A stretch of DNA of 64,000 nucleotides from Sphingomonas sp. 3P27F8 (GCF_005502745.1 NZ_SCNL01000001.1:62001-126000); one strand, 5' to 3'. Counted from the first letter of the stretch, positions 17,387 through 25,938 are shown. Notes: generated by a model not told the origin, from the letters alone. Numbers and translations: made by a program.

Positions 17387-18913
17387 ATGCGGCTCGATCT
17401 TGAAAATCTGCCGTCGGATGTCGGCGTTCTGCACCAGTTGGTGCGCGATATCGCGTCCGCCGTTACCCAGCATCAGGGTGAGATCGAGCGGCTCCAGCAG
17501 ATCATCAAGCAGTTGCAACGCGCCCAGTTCGGGCGGCGCTCCGAACGGCTCGATCCAGACCAACTTGGCCTGGCGCTGGAGGATCTCGACGCCGATATCG
17601 CAGCAATCGTCGAAGAGCAGCCGGTCATCGAGAAAGCGGATCGTGCCGGTCCCAGGCGCAAGGCGCTGCCGGAGCATCTGGAACGCGAAGAGCAGCTGCT
17701 CGACGTTCAATCCGACGCCTGCGTGGGCTGTGGCGGCGCGCTCCATCCGATCGGCGAAAGCGTCAGCGAGATGCTCGACTGGGTGCCGGCGCGGCTCCGC
17801 GTGCTGCGCATCCGTCGCCCGAAATATGCCTGCCGGGCGTGCGAAACGGTCGCCCAGGCGCCTGCGCCGGAGCGTGTGATCGCCGGCGGGCTCGCCACGC
17901 CGGGCCTGCTCGCACAGGTGATCGTCAGCAAATACTGCGATCACACGCCACTCTACCGGCAGTCGCGGATCTTCGCCCGACACGGCATGGAACTGGAGCG
18001 ATCGACGCTTGCCGGATGGGTCGGCGGGGCGTGCTGGTGGCTGGACGCGCTGCACGAGAGGCTCGGCAATCATATCCTCGCATCGGACCGGCTGTTCGCG
18101 GACGACACGCCGATCCCGGTGCTCGATCCGGGGCGTGGCCGCACGAAAACTGGCAGGCTGTGGGTCTATGCGCGCGACGAGCGAGGATGGTCCGGGCCTG
18201 CTCCGCCGGCCGCCATCTACTATTACGAACCCGACCGCCGTGCCGAGCGACCGCAGTCGCATCTGGCTCGGTTCAAGGGCGTGGTGCACGTCGATGGCTA
18301 TGCCGGGTTCGAGCGGCTGACGGCGCGCGGTGACGTGAAGCTCGCCGCCTGCTGGGCGCATACGCGGCGCAAATTTTACGAGATCGCCGAGGCCGACAAG
18401 GCGCCGATCGCGATCGAAGCGGTGCGCCGCATCGCCGAGATCTATGCGATCGAGACCCGCGTTCGCGGGAAAACCCCGGCCGATCGGCTGGCCTGGCGGC
18501 AGTCGTTGTCCAAGCCGCTGGTGCGCTCGCTGAAGGTCTGGCTCGAGGCGCAGCTGCCGCAGCTCGCGGCGCGTAGCCGCCTGGCCGAGGCGATCCGTTA
18601 TGCCCTCGGCCGCTGGGAAGCGCTGTGCCGGTTCCTCGACGATGGTAGGGTCGAGCTCGATACCAACCCGGTCGAACGGGCGATCCGGCCGGTCGCGCTC
18701 GGACGCAAGAACCACCTGTTCGCGGGCTCCGATGGCGGCGGCGCGCGCTGGGCGACGGTGTGCTCGCTGATCGAAACCTGCCGCCTGAACGACGTCGAAC
18801 CCTACGCCTATCTCCGCGACGTGTTGCAGCGAATGATCGACGGCCATCCCGCGAACCGACTCGATGAACTGCTGCCGTGGAACTGGGCGCTCAATCACGG
18901 CGCCACCGCCTGA
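17387..18913 (+). CDS. tnpC: IS66 TnpC DDE transposase
   Basis: A 508-aa transposase. It has an N-terminal leucine-rich helical segment (about 20-60), a zinc-finger-like CVGCGG and YACRACE, then the RNase-H-like core: FADDTPIPVL (first Asp), VHVDGYAGFERL (second Asp) and VELDTNPVERAIRP (Glu), followed by the IS66 C-terminal segment LIETCRLNDVEPYAYL. All catalytic positions are present, so the enzyme should be functional. It starts 60 bp after tnpB and ends 22 bp before the right inverted repeat. Confidence 0.95.
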   Translation: MRLDLENLPSDVGVLHQLVRDIASAVTQHQGEIERLQQIIKQLQRAQFGRRSERLDPDQLGLALEDLDADIAAIVEEQPVIEKADRAGPRRKALPEHLEREEQLLDVQSDACVGCGGALHPIGESVSEMLDWVPARLRVLRIRRPKYACRACETVAQAPAPERVIAGGLATPGLLAQVIVSKYCDHTPLYRQSRIFARHGMELERSTLAGWVGGACWWLDALHERLGNHILASDRLFADDTPIPVLDPGRGRTKTGRLWVYARDERGWSGPAPPAAIYYYEPDRRAERPQSHLARFKGVVHVDGYAGFERLTARGDVKLAACWAHTRRKFYEIAEADKAPIAIEAVRRIAEIYAIETRVRGKTPADRLAWRQSLSKPLVRSLKVWLEAQLPQLAARSRLAEAIRYALGRWEALCRFLDDGRVELDTNPVERAIRPVALGRKNHLFAGSDGGGARWATVCSLIETCRLNDVEPYAYLRDVLQRMIDGHPANRLDELLPWNWALNHGATA

Positions 18914-18935
18914 CGTGCATCCGCCGGACGGATAC

Positions 18936-18943
18936 AACCGCTC
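18936..18943. repeat. Right 8-bp target-site duplication of the IS66 element
   Basis: AACCGCTC immediately follows the right terminal repeat and matches the left copy at 16019-16026. Joining the flanks restores an intergenic stretch between the relaxase leader and the 119-aa gene to its right. Confidence 0.9.
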
Positions 18944-19057
18944 CTGCCGCCTATTTCCGCCTTCCTGTTGCCCGTCCATTTCGCCCGAGCCGAGGCAAAA
19001 AGAAGCCGGGACACGATGCCTGCCCGGCACCCTGTCCCGGCGTTTCCGATGCTCCGA

Positions 19058-19417
19058 TCAATGTGTCGCTTCAAAGGCTTCGCGTGCCTGGCTTTCGCTC
19101 CTGAAGCTGCGCCGCCCCATCAATCCATGCGCGTTTCCGTCTCCATCGACGATGCTCACCGCGACGAACCAACGGCCATCCAGCCGCCCGATAATCGCCA
19201 CCCGATCGAGTTCGAAATCCTCCTCGTCGATGCTCTCATACGCCCCGAGCCACCGCTCCGACACCCTCGCATCCCACAGGAAATCGCTCTCCTCGGCCTC
19301 CATGAACCGCTGTGCCAGCGCCTCGCCTGCGCCCCGTCCGAACTCGATTTCGAGCCCTGCCACGAGCGTCGCCATCACGCGGTCCGACGCCGCACCAATG
19401 GGTTGAAACATGGTCAT
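19058..19417 (-). CDS. Conserved 119-aa protein of the conjugative island, unknown function
   Basis: A 119-aa acidic protein with no signal peptide, membrane segment or recognised motif. The core reads ESDFLWDARVSERWLGAYES and IGRLDGRWFVAVSIVDGDG, suggesting a small alpha/beta domain. A strong AAGGAGGCG Shine-Dalgarno lies 4 bp before the ATG, supporting a real gene. It lies in the same direction as the relaxase and S26/transglycosylase genes, between the IS66 copy and the entry-exclusion candidate. The 393 bp to its right (19418-19810) show no gene I can support. Confidence 0.7.
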   Translation of the reverse strand: MTMFQPIGAASDRVMATLVAGLEIEFGRGAGEALAQRFMEAEESDFLWDARVSERWLGAYESIDEEDFELDRVAIIGRLDGRWFVAVSIVDGDGNAHGLMGRRSFRSESQAREAFEATH

Positions 19418-19810
19418 GATCGCCTCCTTCGCTTGAAATCCTCCTCATTGAGGACAGCCCTCCGAAGACGGGTGGCGGAGTGGCTGTCAGGGCCGCTGGA
19501 GGCGAAGCCGGAAGCGCCGCGCAGCGGCGGCGGAGGAACCGATTTTGTTGCGCGCAAAACGAACAAAAGCGCGTGCGAAGCACGCTCAATTTCGCGGCAA
19601 AATTGGAGGGGCCGCCGGCCTTGCACAGCCGCTTCGCCGCCCGTCATGCTGGGCCTTGCCGAGACGAGCCCCCCCACCTCACCGCAGCGCGCTGCCGATC
19701 ATTGCGTGCTGCCTCGGCCCCTTCTTCATCCGATTGTGCGGCATCTGCGTTTTGCGAAAAGCCAGCGAATCTGGTATGATACGGTTGACCGTCAGCCGAG
19801 TTTCGTCGTC

Positions 19811-20128
19811 ATGATGCAGCGTAAATCCGTCGTCATTTCTTCTGTCGTGCTGGTCGCAGGATTTGCGATCGGGTTCGTTCTGCGGCCCGTCATCGATCCG
19901 GTTACGGCGCCTCCGACCAGCGTCGGTTCGGGACTCGTTCCGGCCGCGATCGCGGGGCCGCGCGGCACACAGTATTTCGCCGCGAATCTCGATGAGGCCC
20001 GCAAGATCATCGTCGGCTGCCGCGACGGCTCGGTTCGCGGCGACGAGTGCGCCCATGCCGAACAGGCTGTTGAGACTGCGGAAGGCCGCTCAAACACGAA
20101 ACGATTCCTCGGCAGTCGCCCGCACTAG
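19811..20128 (+). CDS. Small membrane-anchored protein, EexN-like entry exclusion candidate
   Basis: A 105-aa protein with an N-terminal membrane helix (VVISSVVLVAGFAIGFVL) after a basic start, then a periplasmic part containing FAANLDEARKIIVGCRDG and DECAHAEQAVETAEG. The spacing of the two cysteines and the C-x-x-A-x-x-A pattern resemble EexN/TrbK-type entry-exclusion proteins, which block redundant conjugation at the cell surface. There is no lipobox, so the match is partial. A second ATG lies one codon downstream. The gene converges with the transglycosylase gene; the two stop codons share the four bases CTAG at 20125-20128. Confidence 0.5.
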   Translation: MMQRKSVVISSVVLVAGFAIGFVLRPVIDPVTAPPTSVGSGLVPAAIAGPRGTQYFAANLDEARKIIVGCRDGSVRGDECAHAEQAVETAEGRSNTKRFLGSRPH

Positions 20129-20754
20129 CGCGCCCCTGTTTCTCGGCCAGGGACGGTCGAGGTCAAGGCGACGAACAGGCTCGGTGCCGGCGCGTCAGCA
20201 TTTGTTTGGCCGGAAGGCTGCGTTGCGGTTGCGAGCACAACAAACATGCCGGCCGACGGTCTGGGCTCATTGCTGATCACCCTCGGCCGGTCGCTCGTGA
20301 CCTCGGCAAGATAGGCGCGGGTTTCGCCTGGAAGCGCACGGCCCGACGCCAGATGCGCGGCATATCGGCCGGGACCGGCATTGTAGGCGGCGAACAAGCC
20401 GGGATAACCGAAGCGGTCATACATCGCGCGCAAATAGGCCGTGCCTGCGAGAATATTGTCGTGCGGATCATGCGGATTGCCGCCTAAGCCGAGCGCTGCC
20501 CGCATCGCTGTCCAGGTCGCGGGCATCAATTGCATGAGGCCCAATGCGCCCGCCCTACTGGTGATCGGCCGCCCGTTGAGCATGGTCTGGCCACCACTTT
20601 CAGCCCGCATCACCCGTTCGATCCAAGCCACCGGCACGCCGAACCGAGCGGACGCCTCGGCGATCTCCGCTCGCCAGCGATCAAGTGGATCGGCGGCGGC
20701 GGGGGTTGCAAACAGCAGCGCGATGGTGAGCGCGACCGTCCTCAGCGTAGCCAC
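20125..20754 (-). CDS. Conjugation-associated lytic transglycosylase (VirB1-like)
   Basis: A 209-aa exported SLT-family enzyme that would open peptidoglycan for assembly of the transfer apparatus. The start is the GTG at 20754, overlapping the end of the S26 gene, because it is directly followed by a signal peptide (LRTVALTIALLFATPAAA). The catalytic Glu is in WIERVMRAESGG, then GALGLMQLMPATW, HDNILAGTAYLRAMYDRFG and AAYNAGPGR, the full SLT motif set. It is coupled to the TraF-type protease upstream. The C-terminal ~50 residues are low-complexity. Confidence 0.9.
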   Translation of the reverse strand: MATLRTVALTIALLFATPAAADPLDRWRAEIAEASARFGVPVAWIERVMRAESGGQTMLNGRPITSRAGALGLMQLMPATWTAMRAALGLGGNPHDPHDNILAGTAYLRAMYDRFGYPGLFAAYNAGPGRYAAHLASGRALPGETRAYLAEVTSDRPRVISNEPRPSAGMFVVLATATQPSGQTNADAPAPSLFVALTSTVPGRETGAR

Positions 20755-21314
20755 AACGGGGTCGCCTTGCCGATGACATCCTGCGCCAAGGTTGGCCCAA
20801 AATAGCGTCCATCGAACGAGTCCGGCGTTTCGCTCATGAGCAGGAACAGCATTCCCGGCCCCAGCCGGACGCATCCCTGCCACGCGGGCAGCGGTCGGCC
20901 CGCTGCATCGGCGACACGTCGCGTTGCAACCGGTCGGCCGTTCACCGTCACCACGCGATCCACCCCGCAGATCATGTCCCCGGCAATACCGGCGACGCGC
21001 TTCACCAGCGGCACGTTGCTGGGCAGATAGTGGCGGTTCGCGGCCAGTTGCCGCGCTTCGGCCGGTGGCCAGGCGATCACCATGTCGCCGCGCCTGAGCG
21101 TCGCGCCGGGCGACACGGCATAGAGGCCGATAGGTGCGCTGGCGCTCGCATTCCAGACCAGCCGGGGCAGCGGCGGCAACGCGATCGTGAGGCCGAGGCA
21201 CGCGATCCCGGCGCCGAGCAGGACGGCGCGGTGGCGCAACCTTGTGCGGCGTGCGCGGGCGGCGCGTAGCGCGTTGCCCCAGGCGAAGAGCGGCAGGTCG
21301 CGGCGCTCAACCAT
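20742..21314 (-). CDS. traF: S26-family signal peptidase, TraF-like
   Basis: A 190-aa membrane serine protease of the conjugative S26 type. The start ATG at 21314 overlaps the end of the HTH gene. It has a basic N-terminus, one membrane helix (LLGAGIACLGLTIALPPL), the catalytic Ser in SASAPIGLYAV and the general-base Lys in VPLVKRVAGIAGD, then GPGMLFLLMSETPDSFDGRYFG. TraF of RP4 processes the pilin TrbC, and TraF/S26 genes beside RlxS are standard in alphaproteobacterial ICEs. The pilin substrate is not encoded in this window. Confidence 0.9.
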   Translation of the reverse strand: MVERRDLPLFAWGNALRAARARRTRLRHRAVLLGAGIACLGLTIALPPLPRLVWNASASAPIGLYAVSPGATLRRGDMVIAWPPAEARQLAANRHYLPSNVPLVKRVAGIAGDMICGVDRVVTVNGRPVATRRVADAAGRPLPAWQGCVRLGPGMLFLLMSETPDSFDGRYFGPTLAQDVIGKATPLWLR

Positions 21315-21531
21315 GATGGCCTCCACGCGCACGGGCCGCCGACCATGCCTCGATATCGGCGATATGATAGCGCCAAGTGCGGCCATGCAGGCGGCATTTC
21401 GGACCATTGCCCGTCTGGCGAAGGCGCTTCAGCGTCGAGTAGGCGAGGCCGAGATGAAAGGCCGCCTGCTTGGCGGTGAGGAAGGGGCAGGTCTCGCGCG
21501 CGGCCTGCGCGCGTTCGGCGATATCGTCCAT
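21307..21531 (-). CDS. Small AlpA/excisionase-type helix-turn-helix protein
   Basis: A protein of 74 aa from the ATG at 21531, or 106 aa from an ATG at 21627 that has a better GAGGGGGGT ribosome site. It has a MerR/AlpA-like HTH: TAKQAAFHLGLAYSTLKRLR, then a wing CRLHGRTWRYHIADIEAWSA. Such proteins act as recombination directionality factors or transcription regulators in mobile elements (family knowledge). Here it heads the S26-transglycosylase genes, with the S26 start inside its last codons, suggesting local regulation of transfer genes. Confidence 0.75.
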   Translation of the reverse strand: MDDIAERAQAARETCPFLTAKQAAFHLGLAYSTLKRLRQTGNGPKCRLHGRTWRYHIADIEAWSAARARGGHHG

Positions 21532-21662
21532 GATTTCGGTCCATCTGGGCCAATGCATCGTGCGTCGGCTGATGAGCGCGGATTGGATCGATCCGGCCAT
21601 CTTCGGCAGGGTCGCAAATCGACCCATGCGATTCCGACCCCCCTCGTTTCGGGCCAGCGGTG

Positions 21663-21694
21663 ATGCCCCGCGCCCTTGCGGGACGCGGGGCGGT
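21663..21694. repeat. 32-bp direct repeat with internal hairpin, copy 1
   Basis: A perfect 32-bp repeat of 21900-21931. Each copy contains a hairpin with CCCCGCG and CGCGGGG arms around a short loop. This copy lies just upstream of the HTH gene, in the 300-bp gene-free stretch between the HTH and DUF736 genes. On RNA it would form a GC-rich stem. Confidence 0.85.
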
Positions 21695-21899
21695 CTGCTC
21701 ATTGGCGAGGTTCGAGATGATCCCGAAGGCGCCTCGCAGCGCCCCGAAACACGATGTCCCGAGGCTAATTTCGCAAAAAAAGCGGCGTGGGTTGAACCGG
21801 GTGGCACGGGCTTTCGTCCGTGCGACGGTAAGCTGACGGTGCAGACGCCCCCGCCTGCAGAGTCCCTCGCGAGCTATGGCAAATCCGGCGCACCGCTTC

Positions 21900-21931
21900 A
21901 TGCCCCGCGCCCTTGCGGGACGCGGGGCGGT
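21900..21931. repeat. 32-bp direct repeat with internal hairpin, copy 2
   Basis: Identical to 21663-21694 and placed 4 bp after the DUF736 stop codon (minus-strand reading), where the stem could act as a transcription terminator or mRNA-stabilising end. No other gene is visible between the two copies. Confidence 0.85.
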
Positions 21932-21935
21932 TCGC

Positions 21936-22256
21936 TCAATCGGCCGGGTTCCAGATGATCGCAAAGGCGTCGTCGTCATCCTGCCCGGCGGCGCGGCCGA
22001 GGTTGGCGTAGAGCCGGCGCGGGCCGAATTCGGGGGCGGCGAGCGACAGCGACACATAGTCCTTGCCGCTCATTTCGCCGCGCCGGACCCATCCGGCTCC
22101 GACCTCGACGCCGGCCGCCGATACGCGATAGTCGGGCTGGGTGTCGCCGGACTTGCGGGTGTTGGGAATGATCTCGATGTCGGTGCGGATCGAGAGCGTC
22201 TTGAGCTGGCCCTTGAAGCCTTCTCCTTCGCGAGTGACATAACCGATGGCGGGCAT
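21936..22256 (-). CDS. DUF736 family protein
   Basis: A 106-aa soluble protein that begins MPAIGYVTREGEGFKGQLKT and ends DAFAIIWNPAD, the standard DUF736 outline (beta-rich, with a central ILPN-type segment here IEIIPNTRKSGDTQPDY). The function is unknown, but the family is a near-constant companion of conjugative elements in alphaproteobacteria. CAGGAGACG upstream of the ATG fixes the start. It is followed by the 32-bp hairpin repeat. Confidence 0.9.
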   Translation of the reverse strand: MPAIGYVTREGEGFKGQLKTLSIRTDIEIIPNTRKSGDTQPDYRVSAAGVEVGAGWVRRGEMSGKDYVSLSLAAPEFGPRRLYANLGRAAGQDDDDAFAIIWNPAD

Positions 22257-22371
22257 TGTTCGTCTCCTGAAAAGTCGCCCCGAACCGTTTCCGGGCGATG
22301 GGCGGACCGGAGGGACGGTCAAAGCGGGCCTGCGAACCGGTAGGCCGGAGCGAAGCGGAGGACCGGAGCCG

Positions 22372-22434
22372 GCGGCTTATTTGAAGCGCAGCGACCGCGA
22401 GGAGCCCGCCCTGGCGGGCGGGGAAATAAGCCGC
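22372..22434. repeat. 11-bp inverted repeat enclosing a GC hairpin
   Basis: The arms GCGGCTTATTT (22372-22382) and AAATAAGCCGC (22424-22434) are perfect complements, and between them lies CCCGCC-CT-GGCGGG (22405-22418). The whole 63-nt unit can fold as a long cruciform. It sits in the 450-bp gene-free stretch between DUF736 and the CDF transporter (22257-22706), where I see nothing else. Confidence 0.7.
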
Positions 22435-22706
22435 GCGGCGATGGTTTCGCAGGGTCGCGGCCGTCCCAGGTCATGCGCCCGAGGAGCCGAAACGGTTCAA
22501 GGCACGGCAGCAATGATGACGACCATTCCGCCGGTACATCCCGCGCGAGGGATCAGGCGAACACAGCGCGGACGGGACGCACCAGCACGCTATCGGATCG
22601 ACCGTCCAAACACACAAACGGCGAGGCCGCCGACATTGCCGTCGGCGTAGCCGATGACGACGGTCAGGGTTTCGGGTCTGGCGCGAAAGGACGTAGAGCC
22701 AGCACT

Positions 22707-22790
22707 ATGTCGATGATCGTCGTCCGCCTGCCGCCAAGCTTCGCCGCACGCCTTCCGCCGCGGGAGGATGAAAAGGAAATGCCGCGATGA
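22707..22790 (+). CDS. Possible 27-aa leader ORF coupled to the CDF transporter
   Basis: The frame from ATG 22707 encodes 27 residues (SMIVVRLPPSFAARLPPRED in the middle) and stops inside the start of the transporter gene as ATGA. Translational coupling of a short upstream ORF to a metal transporter could be regulatory. No ribosome site is convincing and no homolog is known to me, so this may be chance. Confidence 0.25.
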   Translation: MSMIVVRLPPSFAARLPPREDEKEMPR

Positions 22791-23389
22791 ACGATCAGAC
22801 CGGAACCGAAAACAGCGGTCTGCGCCGCGTGATCGGCGCGGTCGCGGTGCTCAATCTCGGATATTTCGCGGTCGAGTTCGTGGTCGCGCTGACGATCGGA
22901 TCGGTGTCGCTATTCGCCGATTCGATCGACTTTCTCGAAGACACGTCGGTCAATCTGCTGATCCTGATCGCGCTTGGCTGGACGGTCCGAAACCGGGCGC
23001 GACTTGGCATGGCGCTAGCTGCAATCCTGCTAATTCCGGGCGTTGCGACGCTCTGGATGGCATGGGAGAAATTCAGCGTTCCGGTCGCGCCAGACGCCGT
23101 GTCGTTGTCACTGACCGGGCTTGGCGCGCTCGCGGTCAATCTGAGCTGCGCTGTCATGCTCGCGCGCTACCGGCATCATGGCGGGAGCCTGACCAAGGCT
23201 GCGTTCCTGTCGGCGCGTAACGATGCGTTCGCCAATCTGGCGATCATTGCGGCGGCGGTTGTTACGGCGTCGGTTTGGCGATCGGCCTGGCCCGACCTGA
23301 TCGTGGGATTGGGTATCGCCGCGATGAACGCCGACGCCGCGCGCGAGGTCTGGGGCGCGGCGCGGCGCGAGCATCGCGCCGCCGCATGA
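22787..23389 (+). CDS. Short CDF-family cation efflux transporter
   Basis: A 200-aa inner-membrane protein with about six helices. The CDF metal site is recognisable as ADSIDFLED (D-x-x-x-D) in the second helix and SARNDAFANLAII in the fifth. It lacks the cytoplasmic C-terminal dimerisation domain of full CDF proteins (usually ~300 aa), which is common for short versions found in conjugative elements. It probably exports Zn, Co, Cd or similar ions by proton antiport. It lies opposite in strand to the surrounding transfer genes, inside the ICE backbone, so it looks like small cargo. Confidence 0.85.
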   Translation: MNDQTGTENSGLRRVIGAVAVLNLGYFAVEFVVALTIGSVSLFADSIDFLEDTSVNLLILIALGWTVRNRARLGMALAAILLIPGVATLWMAWEKFSVPVAPDAVSLSLTGLGALAVNLSCAVMLARYRHHGGSLTKAAFLSARNDAFANLAIIAAAVVTASVWRSAWPDLIVGLGIAAMNADAAREVWGAARREHRAAA

Positions 23390-23461
23390 GCGGCGGCGGG
23401 CAACTCTGTTGACCGCCGCGCCGCGCGGGAGCGGGCGAACCAGACCCATTTTCCTGCCGTT

Positions 23462-23905
23462 TCAAGGTATCAGCCGCAGCGGCGGGACGGCGAAATCGCC
23501 CGCCGCGAAGTGGGCGAGGATCGCTTCGTAGCTGCCGAGACGTTCGACGGTGCAGCGGCCGATCAGGAGATAATCGTCCTCGTCGGCGGCATAGCACTGC
23601 ACCTCGCCCTCGCCGGTGAACACGGCACGCTCGGCGCCCCACTGGCCGGAATAGGCGCCCGACCAGCGGGCGAAGGGCAAGCCATGCGTAATACACCAGC
23701 TTTCGAGGCCCTCGAACCGGCCCCAGGCCACTTCATGCGCCATGAGTTCGAGCGGCACGCCCTCGCGAAACATCGCGGGCGTGAAGGTTTCGCCATCCCA
23801 TTCGGTGGACAGTCCCTGCTCCTGAACGAGAGCGGCGAGATCGGGCAGCAGGGATCGCGGCAGGGTGCCGCCGATAGTGATGCTCGCGGATACGCGGTCG
23901 GCCAT
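23462..23905 (-). CDS. Conserved 147-aa protein, unknown function
   Basis: A 147-aa acidic, Trp-rich soluble protein from the ATG at 23905, which follows AAAGGAGACC. It begins MADRVSASITIGGTLPRSLL, has a middle SWCITHGLPFARWSGAYSGQ, and ends FAAGDFAVPPLRLIP. I do not recognise a family. It is placed between ParB and the DUF736 block, same strand, and probably belongs to the accessory genes of the element. Confidence 0.7.
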   Translation of the reverse strand: MADRVSASITIGGTLPRSLLPDLAALVQEQGLSTEWDGETFTPAMFREGVPLELMAHEVAWGRFEGLESWCITHGLPFARWSGAYSGQWGAERAVFTGEGEVQCYAADEDDYLLIGRCTVERLGSYEAILAHFAAGDFAVPPLRLIP

Positions 23906-24011
23906 GATGGTCTCCTTTCCCGCGCGGCCGAGCCCGCCAGGGCGAGGGCGCGCGGCCGAATTTTCGAGAATGGAAGGATGCGGGCGGCGGTTTCCCGCCG
24001 CCCGCAAGGGA

Positions 24012-25853
24012 TCAGGCGGCGAGGCGGTCAGCCTCCTCGTCGGGGTCCGGCGGGGCCATCACCGCGCCGGGTGCGGTCGGATCAGGCTCGTCGTCGCTTG
24101 GGCGGAGCCGCTCGATCTCGCGTGCCGCCTGCGCCTTGGCATGGGCCGCGACGGTGCCGACGCCGCCGCGCGCCGTATAGGCGGCGGGCGGGAACGCCAT
24201 CCAGCGCGGCACCCAGCTTTCGCGCCGGTCGCGCCCGTTGGCGCCGTCGAGATGATCGCGGACGATGCGTTTCAGGGTCTTGGTCTTTTCCCCCGCATTG
24301 GCGCTGGCGACGGTTTCGCCCGCCACCTCGGCGACAATCCGGGTCAGCACTTCCCGGTCGCGGATCAGCCCGAAAAAGGCATCGTCGGCCTGCCAGCAGC
24401 GGGCCATATCGACGCCGATCTCCATGCCCACCGCCTCGACGGCGGCGCTGCCCGACGCCAGTGTTTCGCCCATGACGATGGCGATCACCTCCATGACGAC
24501 CGCATCGGGAAGGTCGAGCAGCCGCTGGAAGATGCCGACGACGCCATAATCGTCGCCGTTTCCTCCGGTCACGGTCGGTTCCTCGGCGGAGAAGCCGAGA
24601 ACCGCCAGAACCGCGCGGCGGCGCTCGTCGAAATCCGCCTCGGCCTTGCTGTTGTCGAGGCTGTCGCGCACCTCGTCGTTGCGGGTGGACTGCGGCTCGG
24701 CCTTCACATTCCAGAGATGGGAACCGCCGATGACATGGGCCACCATCAGGCGTAGCGCGACCGCCGGATGGCCGGTCAGCGCGGCGCGGACGGCAGCGTG
24801 GCGATGCAGGTCGACATAGGTCTGCATGGTCGATGTCACCTCGGGCCGCGCCGCTTTCTGGCCGGTCCCGTTCCCGTTCTCCGACCCCTCGGCCTTGGCG
24901 ATCCGGCGGGCTTCCTTGCCGGAGACATAGCCTTCATGGACGATCACCTCGCCGTTCGCGCGCACGTCGATATAGACGCGCCCGCCCTTGCGCTTGCCCG
25001 CCTTCTCATATTCCCATGTCGAGAAATGATCGGACGGCGGCACGATGATCGCATCGGCCCAGCCCTGTTCGACATAGGCCGCGCGGCGCGCGTCGATCTC
25101 GGCATTCTGCGCCGTCCAGAAGGCATCGGCATCGGCGACATAGCGGTCCTCGCCGAACAGGTCGGCGATAGTCGCAAGCCCGCTCGCGTCCACGTCGAAC
25201 AGCGCATGTTTGACCGGGATCGACTGCCCGCCGAAAAGCCATGATTTCAACTGGTGGCCGGTCGGCAGATAGGCATTCTCGTCGTCGGCCAGCGCCAGCC
25301 ATGCCTTTTGCTGGCTCTTGGACGCCATCGTCAGATGGCGCACGGTCGCCGCGTCGATCCGCTCCTTTCGGTAGAGGTCGCGGATCGCGGGGAGCAGATT
25401 GCCAAGCGCCAGCACGCGCTTGACGGTGAGGTCGGGCAATCCGAACGTCGCAGCGATATCCTCCACCTTGCGGCCCTCGCGTACGAGGCGGGTGAAATTC
25501 TCCCATTGCGTCACCTCGTCGGGATCGAGCCGCGCCATGTTCTCGATCATCGACGCCTCGATGGCGGCGGCATCGTCGCCCTCGTCGAGGATCGCGCACG
25601 GCATCGGTTCCGGTGCCATGTCGCCCGCCGCGCGCCGTTCCTCGGCGACGATCTTCGCGGCATGGAAGCGGCGGCTTCCGGCGACGATTTCGAACCCATC
25701 AGGCGCACAATTGGGGCGGACAATGACCGGCTGGATGACGCCACGGCTGCGCACGGTCGGCAGGATATCGGACACGTCCGGGGCCTTTTTGCCGTAGCGC
25801 ATGTTGGCCTTGCTCACGACCAGCTTGTCGAGCGGGATAAAATCGAGTTTCAT
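24012..25853 (-). CDS. ParB/RepB/Spo0J-family protein
   Basis: A 613-aa protein. The N-terminal ParB/Srx domain begins MKLDFIPLDKLVVSKANMRY and includes RGVIQPVIVRP and FEIVAGSRRFHAA, followed by the central HTH region (VEDIAATFGLPDLTVKRVLA, then ERIDAATVRHLTMASK). The C-terminal ~350 residues are long and acidic. ParB proteins bind centromere-like sites. Long versions like this without a neighbouring ParA are typical of plasmids and ICEs and may be regulators or partition factors. The start is set by the AAGGAGTG site 8 bp upstream of the ATG; in-frame upstream starts lack one. Confidence 0.9.
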   Translation of the reverse strand: MKLDFIPLDKLVVSKANMRYGKKAPDVSDILPTVRSRGVIQPVIVRPNCAPDGFEIVAGSRRFHAAKIVAEERRAAGDMAPEPMPCAILDEGDDAAAIEASMIENMARLDPDEVTQWENFTRLVREGRKVEDIAATFGLPDLTVKRVLALGNLLPAIRDLYRKERIDAATVRHLTMASKSQQKAWLALADDENAYLPTGHQLKSWLFGGQSIPVKHALFDVDASGLATIADLFGEDRYVADADAFWTAQNAEIDARRAAYVEQGWADAIIVPPSDHFSTWEYEKAGKRKGGRVYIDVRANGEVIVHEGYVSGKEARRIAKAEGSENGNGTGQKAARPEVTSTMQTYVDLHRHAAVRAALTGHPAVALRLMVAHVIGGSHLWNVKAEPQSTRNDEVRDSLDNSKAEADFDERRRAVLAVLGFSAEEPTVTGGNGDDYGVVGIFQRLLDLPDAVVMEVIAIVMGETLASGSAAVEAVGMEIGVDMARCWQADDAFFGLIRDREVLTRIVAEVAGETVASANAGEKTKTLKRIVRDHLDGANGRDRRESWVPRWMAFPPAAYTARGGVGTVAAHAKAQAAREIERLRPSDDEPDPTAPGAVMAPPDPDEEADRLAA

Positions 25854-25938
25854 GGTCAGCACTCCTTGTGAGTGCCGGTCCGTCGATCTTTGCGGGTAGG
25901 CGGACCGGCTTACGATAGGCGGCGTTACGCGCCGCGCG

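Larger units (their letters stand above)
16027..18935 (+). mobile_element. Complete IS66-family insertion sequence, 2909 bp
   Basis: The element encodes the three IS66 proteins TnpA, TnpB and TnpC in order. The left end reads GTAACCGTCCGAAG and the right end, on the opposite strand, GTATCCGTCCGGCG, giving imperfect terminal inverted repeats of about 23 bp. It is flanked by a perfect 8-bp direct repeat AACCGCTC at 16019-16026 and 18936-18943, the target duplication length expected for IS66. All three genes are open, so the copy looks complete and possibly active. It is inserted in the minus-strand transfer region upstream of the relaxase gene. Confidence 0.95.

Noticed and set aside
16703..19030. 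A 775-codon minus-strand frame across the IS66 genes
   Set aside because: Antisense to tnpB and tnpC and running out of the element's end; no domain or start signal.
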